From the NCBI GenBank assembly GCA_034231615.1, contig CM067306.1, forward strand, positions 31,132,617-31,196,616: a stretch of 64,000 bases of DNA. The letters run 5' to 3'. A model generated the notes under the pieces. The model searched no databases. It was given only the letters and a program-made list of their open reading frames with translations, and was not told where the DNA came from. The stretch comes from Meghimatium bilineatum. Its lineage: Eukaryota > Mollusca > Gastropoda > Stylommatophora > Philomycidae. Shown here one piece after another: positions 56,801 through 62,645 of the stretch (its first letter is position 1; every line of letters begins with the position of its first letter). Position numbers and translations under genes: made by a program.

Positions 56801-57686
56801 TGTTCATTAACACTTTCACTGCCACTTGCGACAAGACTTTCAAGAGAAATTTTGCTGATTCTATACCGGTTTTATTCAATGCATGACATGTTTATTACAA
56901 ATATCACTCATTCCAAAATGCTAGAGTCTGTTATTAGATTGATACAGTGCCATTAATTAGAAATTTAATAATTAGGTAATTTTGTTGCAGATTTTCATTG
57001 AACTCTTCATAATGGACGATATTGCAGATGGTACCTTTCAAAAGTGACTTTTTAAGCGAGTAATATTTGATGGTCTAGATAGAACAAGTGATAGAAACTG
57101 ACATAATCAGATACAGAATTTGATTATGATTCAAGTAATGATAGTCATAAGCTAATGTGAAGACATTTACGGATCCAGAGCGTGTGATGGACACAAATTC
57201 TAGCATGACTGCCATTGCTAGTCAAAATCATTAAGTAATGGGGATGAAACCTTTTTAATATCTTGAAACTTTTATATAGCTTATTGTCTGAATGTCTTGT
57301 GTACTTGAGCTTATTGTTCGAATGTCTTATGAAACTTTCAACGCCCTAACATTATTGTTATAAAATATTTTTTTAAACAATAACATGTAAGTGTTAAACA
57401 ATAGCTCTACTACAGGTAAACTACAATAAATGGTTGTTGTGTGCTAATGATGCTTTCTAATCTCTCGTTTGTCAGGGTCGGTCTAGATCTGTATGAAGGT
57501 GTAGTCAGAGACAACAGGAAGGCTGGTGTACTGGAGCCTGCCATCTCCAAAATCAAATCTCTCAAGTTTGCCACCGAGGCTGCCATAACCATACTTCGTA
57601 TTGATGACATGATCAAACTTGTGTCTGAGAAACAATCTGGCCAGTCCTACCAAGATGCTTACAGATCTGGAGCTTTGGATGATTGA
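29762..57686 (+). CDS. CCT1: T-complex protein 1 subunit alpha (CCT-alpha), 12 exons
   Basis: Subunit of the cytosolic TRiC/CCT group II chaperonin, which folds actin, tubulin and other clients by ATP-driven cycling. Twelve exons join in frame (29762-29834, 34763-34848, 37254-37382, 41458-41555, 44002-44112, 45795-45976, 46640-46766, 51178-51353, 52599-52722, 55015-55207, 56157-56320, 57476-57686) to 1674 nt, or 557 residues. That is near the usual alpha-subunit length. The ATP-site motifs are present: [10 protein letters not shown] (~39-48), NDGATIL (59-65), GDGTTS (90-95), catalytic-type Asp397 in HDAL and GGGAVE (414-419). All introns are GT-AG. I see no frameshift or stop, so the gene appears functional. 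The start is the first ATG of exon 1 (acaacATGG context reads attcaacATGG). Its introns are filled with mobile elements. The family assignment is firm; the joins rest on frame and homology, not transcripts. Confidence 0.97.
30417..31233. repeat. Fold-back repeat with ~230-bp arms
   Basis: The arm at about 30417-30650 (cagctagatagcccttgaaa, ctcaaccaagtctgtaggtc, cagaattgacc-complement) is the near-identical reverse complement of 31000-31233. Between the arms lie two direct ~180-bp repeats (ggggctaattaatattcaaa at about 30722, ggggctaattactattcaaa at about 30899). The right arm overlaps the last codons of the minus-strand ORF. Confidence 0.85.
31222..31779 (-). CDS. Unrecognised 185-codon ORF, possibly one exon of a transposon gene
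   Basis: It begins [18 protein letters not shown]. The C-terminal half holds [17 protein letters not shown] followed by a basic, coiled-coil-like [16 protein letters not shown] do not recognise the family. On the minus strand the ATG is preceded by tttttatag, a fair splice acceptor, and AAG/GTGAAT near the 3' end could be a donor, so it may be an internal exon. The last residues and stop fall in the fold-back arm. It lies antisense in CCT1 intron 1 inside the TIR element, so a transposon origin is likely (inference). Confidence 0.4.
   Translation of the reverse strand: MMASKKNIHDLKAYVAQFAPEYPVKKGYAAQLLLDRTNTPVDVMRKIQSLVLVAEPDKCINESCLLSALKRFNVKLTKHLKSMANKDWSILMNFLPEQFPISFISKLTSDDLQHHSTQIDSSSLSCTFNMQPCFSGTLNRSPSPKKMRYDCDACAKKKRTVANMTKKCESLSRKLKALGKVNHNS
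34763..34848 (+). CDS. CCT1: CCT1 exon 2
   Basis: Acceptor tttaattttcag, donor gtaagt. Encodes [20 protein letters not shown] and DKMLVDEIG, the start of the equatorial ATP-binding domain. Ends in phase 0. Confidence 0.97.
34930..35255 (+). mobile_element. SINE3 copy (R4-like front plus SINE3 3' part)
   Basis: The front (aattgaaagcaatagagctc, tttctccagagttttatttt) is a diverged R4 repeat. It runs into the SINE3 3' part (atcggatgtgctggacc, gcagcacaacatacttcatg, agagagtgaacac). This suggests R4 and SINE3 are two halves of one longer family. Confidence 0.5.
35275..35420 (+). mobile_element. Diverged tRNA-derived SINE
   Basis: It aligns with the SINE at 7676: cagctgcat..., then gattgaaagtccatcaccag and gttgagtgtgtgggaaat. 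A- and B-box positions are recognisable but mutated. Confidence 0.45.
35882..36775 (-). mobile_element. RTE-like LINE (LINE D), 3' part
   Basis: An intact 280-codon frame (35920-36762) encodes an RT palm and thumb: [18 protein letters not shown] (FADD catalytic motif), [35 protein letters not shown] and [15 protein letters not shown]. The 3' end leads into a short microsatellite (tcaatcaatcaa on +), a habit of RTE elements. It is 5'-truncated and lacks an endonuclease. Confidence 0.85.
36801..37065 (-). mobile_element. SINE1 copy, diverged
   Basis: Reversed SINE1: attcgttctcaaactcctac, tcaggagaatggaatgcaat, tgaccctctatgggatgggg and attctttgctccctttcag. It sits ~190 bp upstream of CCT1 exon 3. 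Confidence 0.8.
37254..37382 (+). CDS. CCT1: CCT1 exon 3
   Basis: Acceptor tttgtctctttag, donor gtatgt. Encodes [20 protein letters not shown] to GDGTTSV (residues 54-96), carrying two ATP-site motifs. Ends in phase 0. Confidence 0.97.
37625..37800 (+). repeat. Interspersed repeat R4, copy 2
   Basis: It shares gtgagcaattagctcttact, tctgagctttctgtcattca and gcttagtgcaatgcctattg with 15965-16135. Located in CCT1 intron 3. Confidence 0.65.
38244..39904 (+). mobile_element. SINE2 split by a TTAA element
   Basis: The SINE2 body (38244-38391) and its GAA tail (39896-39904) are separated by ~1.5 kb. The SINE2 TSD gaatgtaaagat (38232-38243 and 39905-39916) brackets the whole, so the inner element arrived later. 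The flanking host segment resembles 56560-56600. Confidence 0.8.
38396..39891. mobile_element. piggyBac-like non-autonomous element (TTAA TSD)
   Basis: 1,496 bp flanked by TTAA at 38392-38395 and 39892-39895. The ends are imperfect inverted repeats (ttaaccgattcgccctta versus the reverse complement of the right end, ttaaccctttcaccctta). Three ~190-200 bp direct units (cgttgcgatcga at 38479, 38670 and 38870) occupy its left part. No transposase frame is seen. A TTAA duplication with CC-starting termini is characteristic of piggyBac (family knowledge). Confidence 0.7.
40757..40971. mobile_element. hAT-like MITE, degraded
   Basis: The left end cagtagttcgtaact and right end gctgagaaccactg form a decayed cagtggttctcaac-type inverted repeat. 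A poly-G tract lies near the right end (40927-40940). No coding sequence. Confidence 0.5.
41083..41353 (+). mobile_element. SINE1, near full length
   Basis: A good match over the whole family: gggcccgaaaggggagcaaa, cgtaaaaggcaactaaggag, aagccatactgaagtcggat, actacatcctgctaatctgc and tail gcagaagaagaag. Probable TSD tacattaacca (41072-41082) versus tacactaacca (41354-41364). It ends ~105 bp upstream of exon 4. Confidence 0.88.
41458..41555 (+). CDS. CCT1: CCT1 exon 4
   Basis: Acceptor ttctctacatag, donor gtaagt. Encodes [20 protein letters not shown] through GYRLACK. Ends in phase 2. A SINE1 copy ends ~105 bp upstream. Confidence 0.97.
41640..42387. repeat. AT-rich repeat region in intron 4
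   Basis: It begins ttaacctttagcaagctgg, like a TTAA-element end. It holds two ~190-bp direct units (gaaaaatgcaataaatg at about 41825, gaaaatgcaataactt at about 42015, each followed by aaataaaga(g/a)ttgaata). A related piece is at 37975. Probably a diverged TTAA element adjoining the next one. Confidence 0.45.
42392..43363. mobile_element. piggyBac-like non-autonomous element, copy 1
   Basis: 972 bp with TTAA at 42388-42391 and 43364-43367. The ends are inverted: ttaacctttagggccctg and, on the minus strand, ttaacctttacgactctg. It contains two 190-bp tandem units (gcatataacgtccg at 42676 and 42866, through to about 43043). A minus-strand copy lies at 48005-48877. Confidence 0.75.
43428..43890 (-). 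mobile_element. Two tandem diverged SINE1 copies
   Basis: 43428-43618 (cctgagaatagaatacattg, accctctatgggatac, tgctattctttgcttttc) and 43630-43890 (cttcttctgcgatcattctc, tgtgtcatggtttacag, ctttactcccctttcgtg). Both are reversed. The second ends ~110 bp before CCT1 exon 5. Confidence 0.78.
44002..44112 (+). CDS. CCT1: CCT1 exon 5
   Basis: Acceptor aatctccacag, donor gtatcc (weaker than its neighbours). Encodes [20 protein letters not shown] through [11 protein letters not shown]. It is flanked by SINE1 copies in opposite orientations. Confidence 0.95.
44228..44700. mobile_element. Inverted pair of SINE1 copies
   Basis: 44228-44365 is a reversed, partial copy (gagaatggagtgcattgtg, tcatggtttacagc). 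44468-44700 is a plus copy (ggccgaaaggaaggcaaag, gccatgcattttgtatgagg, actacatcctgtaggagttt, gatgcagaag). Both lie in intron 5, just after exon 5. Confidence 0.75.
45171..45699. mobile_element. Hairpin MITE interrupted by a LINE fragment
   Basis: Without the LINE (45182-45550) it is ~150 bp that folds almost completely on itself. The arm gtaatgcaaaattagataaa...gaacaaatttagatga pairs with tcatctaaatttgttcacag...gcattac. TA lies on both sides (45169-45170, 45700-45701), suggesting a Tc1/mariner-type TA target (inference). Confidence 0.75.
45182..45550 (+). mobile_element. LINE E, 5'-truncated 3' fragment
   Basis: It encodes a third variant of the post-RNase H domain: [37 protein letters not shown] and [15 protein letters not shown]. 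It stops and ends in (GAA)n. TSD agtaatgcaaaa lies at 45170-45181 and 45551-45562. Inserted in the hairpin MITE within CCT1 intron 5. Confidence 0.85.
45795..45976 (+). CDS. CCT1: CCT1 exon 6
   Basis: Encodes [20 protein letters not shown] through [10 protein letters not shown]. Only the acceptor at gttgctag (ag at 45793-45794) keeps frame with exon 5. The upstream cag at 45786-45787 would not. Donor gtatgt. Confidence 0.93.
46319..46475 (+). mobile_element. SINE2 copy, diverged
   Basis: aaatttgtcgggccattaat, catttccattctctgaatta, ctagtaggaccattgtcctg and tail gaacgctgaagaagac. In intron 6, ~165 bp upstream of exon 7. Confidence 0.82.
46640..46766 (+). CDS. CCT1: CCT1 exon 7
   Basis: Acceptor catttctttcag. 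Encodes [20 protein letters not shown] through EQLDQMRQR, in the apical, substrate-binding domain. The donor is acaaag/gtagat. This exon end is copied five more times downstream in a 49-bp minisatellite. Confidence 0.95.
46755..47025 (+). repeat. 49-bp minisatellite copying the exon 7 splice donor
   Basis: The block gatgagacaaaggtagat starts at 46755 (exon 7 end plus donor) and recurs at 46804, 46853, 46902, 46951 and 47000, exactly 49 bp apart. The first three extra units and the last keep GT after acaaag. The unit at 46951 reads acaaagAT, losing it. Reading through the true donor meets an in-frame TAG at once (CAA AGG TAG). Confidence 0.97.
47090..47235 (+). mobile_element. SINE1 3' half
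   Basis: catgctgtagtcggatatgt, gctgaaaggtgcagatatca and ctgctaatgtgcagaagttt. A reversed head fragment (agtgttgctattctttgctt) lies at about 47545-47625. Confidence 0.7.
48005..48877. mobile_element. piggyBac-like non-autonomous element, copy 2 (inverted)
   Basis: Reverse-orientation relative of 42392-43363: shared gccatattttactatcaaat, gcatggcatgg and acatgtttt-type blocks near 48250-48330, and a right end cagggtcctaaaggttaa. TTAA is at 48878-48881. The left terminus is eroded (gagcttccgtagac). It has lost the 190-bp tandem repeats. Confidence 0.65.
48890..49310 (+). mobile_element. LINE C remnant, strongly degraded
   Basis: It follows the end of LINE C RNase H at the DNA level: cctagacatgcaggtagg, tgaccggacaagcgatgg, ctgagctgatgttctgaatg, ctcttagggtgc. 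This lines up with the 29000-29330 region. No open frame. Confidence 0.5.
49838..50118 (+). mobile_element. SINE1 copy
   Basis: gcctgaaaggggagcaaaga, aacactgtttactg, gttatggaatggagttggct, cagatatctcagcaaaactg, tctgctaatctgcatgagta and gatgcagaag. In intron 7. Confidence 0.82.
50350..50800 (+). mobile_element. Degraded RTE/CR1-like LINE with SINE2 inside
   Basis: Pieces of a C-terminal RT domain are readable: [13 protein letters not shown] before the SINE, and after it [17 protein letters not shown] followed by RQTRGEQR. The interruption is the SINE2 at 50463-50617. Confidence 0.6.
50463..50617 (+). mobile_element. SINE2 copy with perfect TSD
   Basis: 155 bp from ccgccgaagatggatgtg to gaacgctgaagaaga. 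TSD gaattgtgaatt lies at 50451-50462 and 50618-50629. Together with 3189-3343 it defines the family length. Confidence 0.92.
51178..51353 (+). CDS. CCT1: CCT1 exon 8
   Basis: Acceptor ctccctctacag, donor gtaagt. Encodes [20 protein letters not shown] through RIAKATG, including [18 protein letters not shown]. Confidence 0.97.
51421..51765. mobile_element. Diverged tRNA-like SINE, then reversed SINE1 piece
   Basis: 51421-51620 resembles the 7676 SINE (ctcagtggttattgatttga, ttcccagctaacaagg, aatgggtaccagagg). 51630-51765 is reversed SINE1 (ttctgaaactcctgttgg, agagtgtagtccagagaag). Confidence 0.55.
51779..51806 (+). repeat. (TA)n microsatellite
   Basis: About 14 uninterrupted TA dinucleotides in intron 8. 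Confidence 0.95.
51850..52257 (+). mobile_element. RTE-like LINE (LINE D) 3' remnant
   Basis: In shifting frames it mirrors the end of the 35882 element: NKC-type [34 protein letters not shown] and [10 protein letters not shown]. The DNA ends gtggtaccactacgaccatg aagagttatgggatgatga, matching that element's 3' end with its microsatellite. Confidence 0.72.
52258..52575. mobile_element. SINE1 pieces abutting exon 9
   Basis: 52258-52300 is a reversed head (ttgctattgtttactcccct). 52355-52575 is a plus copy (aataatagcaacactg, cagccatgctgaaaccat, aggaggtgcagacaacac, gagtttgagaatgaacac). The plus copy ends ~24 bp before exon 9. Confidence 0.75.
52599..52722 (+). CDS. CCT1: CCT1 exon 9
   Basis: Acceptor atttcttctgcag, donor gtaagt. 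Encodes [20 protein letters not shown] through [11 protein letters not shown] plus-oriented SINE1 ends ~24 bp upstream, so the acceptor tract lies at its very edge. Confidence 0.96.
52800..53210 (+). mobile_element. Degraded RTE/CR1-like LINE C-terminus
   Basis: 52811-53032 encodes [31 protein letters not shown] and [10 protein letters not shown] frame break follows, then [17 protein letters not shown] sequence near 53120. In intron 9. Confidence 0.65.
53211..54670. other. Intron 9 remainder with old R4 repeats
   Basis: 53265-53420 (tagggattgtcaga-like start, gatggtttcttcagttttat) and 53825-53990 (ctgggatttgacctgtgcat, ttccaatccatcgccaggtg) are diverged copies of pieces at 15965-16870. A poly-G tract lies at 54464-54482. 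Nothing coding is supported. Confidence 0.5.
54671..54938 (+). mobile_element. SINE1 copy
   Basis: cccaaaaggggagcaaagaa, cttaccttccatgcatgtca, tatcccatatatggtcaaag, ccggactacatcctactaat and caggagtttgagaacgaaa. It ends ~77 bp before exon 10. Confidence 0.85.
55015..55207 (+). CDS. CCT1: CCT1 exon 10
   Basis: Acceptor gatatttgtag, donor gtaagg. Encodes [20 protein letters not shown] through [14 protein letters not shown], with HDAL (catalytic-type Asp397) and GGGAVE. A SINE1 ends ~77 bp upstream. Confidence 0.97.
55208..55487 (+). repeat. Tandem repeat starting at the exon 10 donor
   Basis: A 114-bp unit (from gaaacagaagggatgataat to atattgctatatgttgttac) occurs twice, at 55261 and 55375. 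It includes several copies of aagtaaggatgatatt, which resembles the exon 10 donor (ttg/gtaaggattgatgat). Related shorter units (gttgttacttcagaa) continue after the SINE2 to about 55770. Confidence 0.85.
55488..55608 (+). mobile_element. SINE2, internally deleted
   Basis: 121 bp: cccggcgaagacggatgtat, catttccattctctgg, gaacgctgaagaa. TSD gttgttacttt lies at 55477-55487 and 55609-55619, inside the intron 10 tandem array. Confidence 0.9.
56157..56320 (+). CDS. CCT1: CCT1 exon 11
   Basis: Acceptor tttcttccag, donor gtgagt. Encodes [20 protein letters not shown] through [14 protein letters not shown], the C-terminal equatorial domain. Confidence 0.97.
56321..57475. other. CCT1 intron 11, little recognised
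   Basis: 56480-56600 resembles the intron 3 sequence around 37960-38250 (gttatttatgaagggtattt, ggaatggttactgaatgta), an old shared repeat. The rest shows nothing identifiable. Confidence 0.45.
57476..57686 (+). CDS. CCT1: CCT1 exon 12 (terminal)
   Basis: Acceptor ctcgtttgtcag. Encodes [20 protein letters not shown] through YRSGALDD and stop TGA at 57684-57686. It contains the conserved [17 protein letters not shown] block of CCT subunits. Confidence 0.97.
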
Positions 57687-58210
57687 TGTGCATTTCCACT
57701 TTGATCTACATGTGTTATACTTTTTCATATCTTCTTACTTCTTATTCAGTTGTGTTTTTTTTTACCTGAGCTGAAAGGGCATATGAAGATCACAATTATT
57801 TCTAAAATATTGAAACTGGTCTTCAATTTGTGATTATTCTGTAGTTAGAGGTAGCCTGATTGGTGGCTTGTTGATAGTTAATTTTGGTAAGAGTTGAGAA
57901 GCAGGTTGGCAGAATTAGTACATGCACAAAGTAGGAACTGTGTTCTTAGCTAATTTTAACAACTTGGTTTGGGCCGAAGAAATATGTATGTTAAAAAAAT
58001 AGAATAATTAGGAATTTTGGAAGGTCTTACATTGGGAAATTTGTTATAAAAGAATGCACTACGGATGTAAATTCCATAGTATTTGGACAGTCAGTACTTT
58101 CTTGGTATTTGTGTAAAAACAGCATATTATGGATGACATGACAGCTATATCTCTTTATTGGTAATTTATTTAGATTTTGAGAAGAATAAATGCTTTGTAA
58201 ATGTTCCTGA
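57687..58210 (+). other. CCT1: Probable CCT1 3' UTR
   Basis: AT-rich sequence after the stop codon, without repeats recognised elsewhere in the window. An AATAAA follows ~500 bp downstream with a T/G-rich stretch after it. The length is inferred from the signal only. Confidence 0.6.
58185..58190 (+). terminator. CCT1: Candidate polyadenylation signal
   Basis: A canonical AATAAA, followed within ~40 bp by tgatgagattttgttag and a gtgttttt tract, a typical downstream element. Confidence 0.6.
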
Positions 58211-58373
58211 TGAGATTTTGTTAGTTTAGAGTGTTTTTAATTTTGTGTTATCATATTTTTGTCAGATATTGCAGCTTTAATGCAAGCTGTACAACATGAT
58301 GTTCGCCCGTCGTAATCGATGATGACGTTTTTGCGTTTTTAAATGACTAACAAGTCCAAGCGCACACAAAATG

Positions 58374-58625
58374 TTCTTCTTCTGTGTTTCTTCTCAAACT
58401 CCTGCAGATTAGCAGGATGTAGTCCAGAGAATGGAATGCGTTGTCAGTTTACAGCATTGCTGCGCTATCTGCGCCTTCACATCCTGGCACATCCGACTTC
58501 AGCATGGCTTTGGGTCACTAACCCTATATGGGATGGGACAGCCAACTCCATCCCATAACCTCCGTAGTCATCTTTTACGACATGCGTAGAAGATAAAAAG
58601 TTGCTATTCTTTGCTCCCCTTCGGG
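58374..58625 (-). mobile_element. SINE1 copy, well preserved
   Basis: Reversed SINE1 almost end to end: cttctcaaactcctgcagat, tagcaggatgtagtccagag, catccgacttcagcatggct, ccctatatgggatgggacag and attctttgctccccttcggg. ~160 bp past the CCT1 poly(A) signal. Confidence 0.88.
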
Positions 58626-58689
58626 CGAAGTTCTTCTACAGAATTGACAACTGTAGAGGGTGTCTATGGGACGTTGAGATGTTTTTTCT

Positions 58690-58915
58690 TTTCTACGTGC
58701 CCGCTTCTTTCTTGCAGTATCTAGTCAGGTCTGTTCCGTCGCTAGTGCTCCTGTTCTAATGGTGTAACGCCATGCTGTTCTAGCCTGAGCGAGGCTCTCC
58801 CAAGCGCATACGTCAATATTAAGATGTTTCAGTGATGACTTGAGCGTGTCTTTGAATCGCTTTTTCTGTCCGCCAGCTTTTCGAATTCCTGCCTTGAGTG
58901 CTCCATAAAGTTATG
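58690..58915 (-). mobile_element. LINE C-terminal remnant
   Basis: The minus strand reads GALKAGIRKAGGQKKRFKDT, LKSSLKHLNIDVCAWESLAQ and ARTAWRYTIRTGA, then a stop. This is the GGQxKRFKDTLK...WE..A..R..WR pattern seen at the end of many CR1/RTE-like RT ORFs. Confidence 0.7.
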
Positions 58916-59396
58916 TACAACATAATCTTGTGAACAAAATAAGTTGTACTAATGCTGTTCAATAATTTCCCCAATTTTTATTCCTAAAACCATTATACTT
59001 AGAAAAGTTGGTTCTACCACCTTCAGTAAGTCCCCTTATGGTTGTATCGTTCGGCAGTATAGAAGACCTGTTCGCTGAATTAATTAGTACCCCCATTGTT
59101 TATGTTGTTTGGTTATTGTCTGGATTTCGGGTGGTAATTATTTATATGCTTGGAATCGCATGCCAAAGTGAAATTGAGATGCAAAATTATTCTAGCAAAT
59201 ATCTTCCTAGCGATGGACAGTAGATAAACTCCTTGATGGTTATTACAGGATTGGTGGTTCAGTGAATCCCTAGGGGTATAAACGCTGATGGTTCTGGTTC
59301 TATGTTGGTTCACTGCTCTTTTTGAGCTCTTTGTCAGGGGTTCTCTACGGGCCACACCTATCTTCACTCCTAATTCTCGATATTGACTCAAGGCTA

Positions 59397-59560
59397 CCGC
59401 CGAAGATGGATGTGTTGGGCCATTGGCGCAAATCAAACGGCAACACAACGCATTTCCATTCTCTGGACTACATTCAACTGGAAATCTTGTAGGATCATTG
59501 TCCTATTACAAGAGAAATCCAGTGGGAGTTTGAGAATGAACGCTGAAGAAGAAAAGAAGA
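59397..59560 (+). mobile_element. SINE2 copy in LINE C
   Basis: ccgccgaagatggatgtgtt, catttccattctctggacta, atcattgtcctattacaag and tail gaacgctgaagaagaaaag. It interrupts the LINE C reading in reverse orientation. TSD not clear. Confidence 0.85.
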
Positions 59561-59804
59561 CAAGCTCATCCAAGTCAAAATCCTCAGATCGTGTGAGGAC
59601 TCACGAAGAACAATGAGTATATCTGCTTGTTCCATGGGCTGACCAGCTGATGTGGTGACGCTAGCTAATTGGTCGGCACGTTCGTTTCCTCTGTGTCCGG
59701 GGACAAATATAAGCGTGAGTTTTTGTAGTCGTGCTCGTATTTTTGCTCTCTCTAATGACTCCACCCACTTCCTACGTACATCACCTGTTTCCACTTTCTG
59801 AATC

Positions 59805-59898
59805 TACCGCCCTCATTTGCAGAGCCTGTGAAATGTGAGATCGCTAACATCTCACACCCCTACGGCATTAATAAATGCTATGGGTTACTTTACTACTT
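59805..59898 (+). mobile_element. Truncated tRNA-SINE 3' end with TSD
   Basis: 94 bp matching the 3' part of the 7676 SINE (taccgccctcat, aacatctcacaccc, attaataaatgctatgggtt). Flanked by a perfect actttctgaatc at 59793-59804 and 59899-59910. Confidence 0.9.
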
Positions 59899-60235
59899 AC
59901 TTTCTGAATCCTATTCAGCGAGTCACTTAATATGCACGCATGGGAGTAGGCTTGCGATTTCAGCCAGTTGAGTGACTTCATTATGGTGAATACTTCCATT
60001 GTTAGGCTGCTTGTTGTTGCAGTAAAGGCACCACTGGCTTCGTGTACTGTTCTTCTTTTTGATATGGCAGTAAAGTCCCATGCGCATCGGTGGTAACGGA
60101 TGACTATCCGTGTAAATTACAACGTGTCGTCGGTATTAACGCATATTAGTGCCTTGACGTCAACGCTCACGTGGCTGTGTTACCTGCACTCTGTATTGAG
60201 TGTAATGACGGTCTTGAATGCTTCTTGATAGATCA

Positions 60236-60707
60236 TATATATATATATATACATATATTATATGCTTCTTGTAAATAATAATTATACAAATGTATAATTA
60301 TTGTATCCCTGAAATTTTGTGGGACAGTTTCACGTTTCCATAACTACTGGAAAACATGAAATCAACTTAGTATTGAGATTATCACAGTTGTCTTTTGATG
60401 TTTACGCAGCACACAGAAATTAAGGGCAAGGTCGTAAGGACAAATTGTCAAAGACCAAACAAACGTTTATACAAACCAAACTTGAAATCCTGTGCGTTGA
60501 TTTCATAGATACAAATTAATTGCTTTATCTAGATGAAATGTGAAAAGACAAAACCAATATATTGTACTTCTGGTAACTCGCTCAATGAATAACGCAGCCA
60601 TTTATAGAAAAAAATGCTGTCACAGTGTAATGCTCTCCTTGACATTCAAGTGAGACAATAAGAGCGTTCTGAGTTGGGGGGGGGGGCTACCTTTTTTTTT
60701 CATCAGG
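60236..60707. other. Intergenic, nothing recognised
   Basis: AT-rich, with a short TA microsatellite (60238-60252) and a G tract at 60678-60687. No gene or repeat supported. Confidence 0.4.
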
Positions 60708-61160
60708 TGCCATGCCGGGTGGCGTAGGCGGTCATGGTTCTCCACAGCTCTCTGTCCACAGTATTATGTATCAAAGTCGTTGTTTCCTTGCCGTGCCAGG
60801 TTGTCAAACTGTCTAATATTTTCTCACATCGCCCTGTCTCTGGTGCCTTCAATCTTGCCTGTATTGATAATGTTCTCTAAACCTGCCCGTCTCATATAGT
60901 GGCCAAAAAAAAATAAATTACAGTTTGCTTATATTGTTACGGTCCGTTTCGCAGTTATCTCTTTCAGCACCTCTACATTAGTTTTTCTGGCAGTCCATGG
61001 TATTCTCAGCATTCTTCTGTAGAACCACATCTCTGTTGCCTCCAATCTCCCACTTTCCAGTTTGTTTATTGTCCAAGACTCGCACCCATATGTTAGTATA
61101 GGGGTTATATAGCACTGCAGAACTCTCTTTCTCACCTCTAATGACAAAGTCTTCTTACAC
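60708..61160 (-). mobile_element. LINE C-terminal remnant (RTE/CR1-like)
   Basis: 60929-61147 encodes MSLEVRKRVLQCYITPILTY, GCESWTINKLESGRLEATEM and YRRMLRIPWTARKTNVEVL. After a frame change the end reads DRELWRTMTAYATRHGT near 60720-60770. Lacks the catalytic palm. Confidence 0.75.
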
Positions 61161-61744
61161 AGTATAAGTACGTTTTTTTTTTACCTTGTCCATTATATTC
61201 TATTTTACAAGATTCCAGTCTCATGGGAAATTTGTTCACGTGCTGCACTAAACCTTAGTCAAATGGTCACGCAAGAGAGATGTTCTACGAAAAAGGAAAA
61301 AAATATTAAGAATACAAATTATGATTTGTCAGATGCTGGCTTTAATGCTGAAATAACTGGAGATTTCAAAAAGCGTCATCTGCACGATTTTGTAGGTGGA
61401 TTAACTCTCAAGGCAAAATCTGTGACATTTTACTTTATCTGTGAGCTCGAAGTAGCAGCCATACTTGTAAGAGATTTAGTGATCAGAGCATTGCATGGTG
61501 GAGTACTTTTTACTGGTACAGACTTCATCGATTTGGAAACGTGGGTTGATGACCTGTCATGCATCGAAAATGCGAAGTTCATGTGGTTGTGAAATCTCAG
61601 CCCACATACACGGTTTATGACGTGAGTTTTTTTTTTTCCAGTGGCTCTTCCTGTACTGGAAACTTATCACAACGGAAGGAGACGGTGACATACCATTTAC
61701 TCTTGACACCATTGGATAGGCATATGTTCGCAATGACAAATAGG
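61161..61744. other. Open frame of unknown nature
   Basis: A 109-codon plus frame (61263-61592) has fairly balanced composition (MVTQERCSTKK... to ENAKFMWL). No domain, splice-site pair or neighbour supports a gene, so it may be chance or an old element. Confidence 0.2.
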
Positions 61745-61935
61745 GGTGATTGCTGCGATATCTGCGCCTTTCGGCCTGACACTTCAGCGTGGCTTTGGAT
61801 CACTTTGATCCTATATGGTATGGAAACCGTCAACTCCACCCCATAGCCTTCTTACTCACCACTTACGACATGCATAGAAGGTAAACTGTATTGCTATTTT
61901 TTTACTCCCTTCTGGAGCTTCGGCAACACTGGCAA
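61745..61935 (-). mobile_element. SINE1 copy, tail half missing
   Basis: Reversed: gattgctgcgatatctgcgc, ctttcggcctgacacttcag, catagccttcttactcacca and tgcatagaaggtaaactgta. Confidence 0.8.
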
Positions 61936-62419
61936 GATTTTTTTCAAATACAGCAGCAATTATCAAGAAAACTTACTAGTACGTTAAACTGCAAACAAGT
62001 AGAGGATTTAGAATATTCTATAATCCGTAACACGTAGGGGTGTAAAAGGGAGATGAAAATTGATGTCCCATATACCAAACCGCACCTAGAAAGCGTGAAA
62101 GGTGTTGATGGTTGTGACATATTGTCTCCAGAACTTTGTTTTCCTAATGAACTACCTGAACTCTTCTCTGTCTTGGGCGATGCAGCTTGAATTTTTCGAC
62201 GATGTATTCATTCTATCTTTATGTTGATGGTTACGCCAGTTGATATCTCAGGGCAGTATTGAGATGAAGGAAAACGTGATACAAATTCAAGGAAGATATG
62301 ATCAAATAAGTTGCAGAGGCGTGAGGAGTCGCAGAATTGAATGATGATCGGTTTTCAGGCTATTGCAAGTCTGGTCGCTTGATATGAAGTAATACTTTGC
62401 CTCGTTAGAATGTTGGTAA

Positions 62420-62645
62420 CTCATTCAATCCAACTGTTTCTTTGTCTTCTGTATCTTGCTGTTTCCATTTTCATGTTATATGCTCTTGCTGCTGGTCAAG
62501 GGTTCTTTCTCATTAAGTGGCCGAACCATTTCAATCTCTGTTTTTCAATATATTTTGACCACGAATGTTGTTCCAGATGTTGATGAAACTTTCTCTCTTA
62601 TTCTTTATTTAGTGTCCATGTCTGACAGTGAAAACATAATGTTGG
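62420..62645 (-). mobile_element. LINE C-terminal remnant
   Basis: The minus strand contains RLKWFGHLMRKN and a following basic stretch (ARAYNMKMETARYRRQRNSW in a shifted frame), the WFGH signature of RTE/CR1-like ORFs. Heavily decayed. Confidence 0.55.

Larger units (their letters stand above)
59225..60235 (-). mobile_element. LINE C copy 2, RNase H region
   Basis: Collinear with 28270-29330 in reverse. Readable parts are METGDVRRKWVESLERAKIR, LTLIFVPGHRGNERADQLAS, ADILIVLRESS and, further 3', YRELGVKIGVARREPLTKSS. It is broken by a SINE2 (59397-59560) and a truncated tRNA-SINE (59805-59898). Non-functional. Confidence 0.8.

Noticed and set aside
61263-61592. 109-codon plus-strand gene
   Set aside because: No recognisable domain or partner exon. 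Kept only as an open frame of unknown nature.
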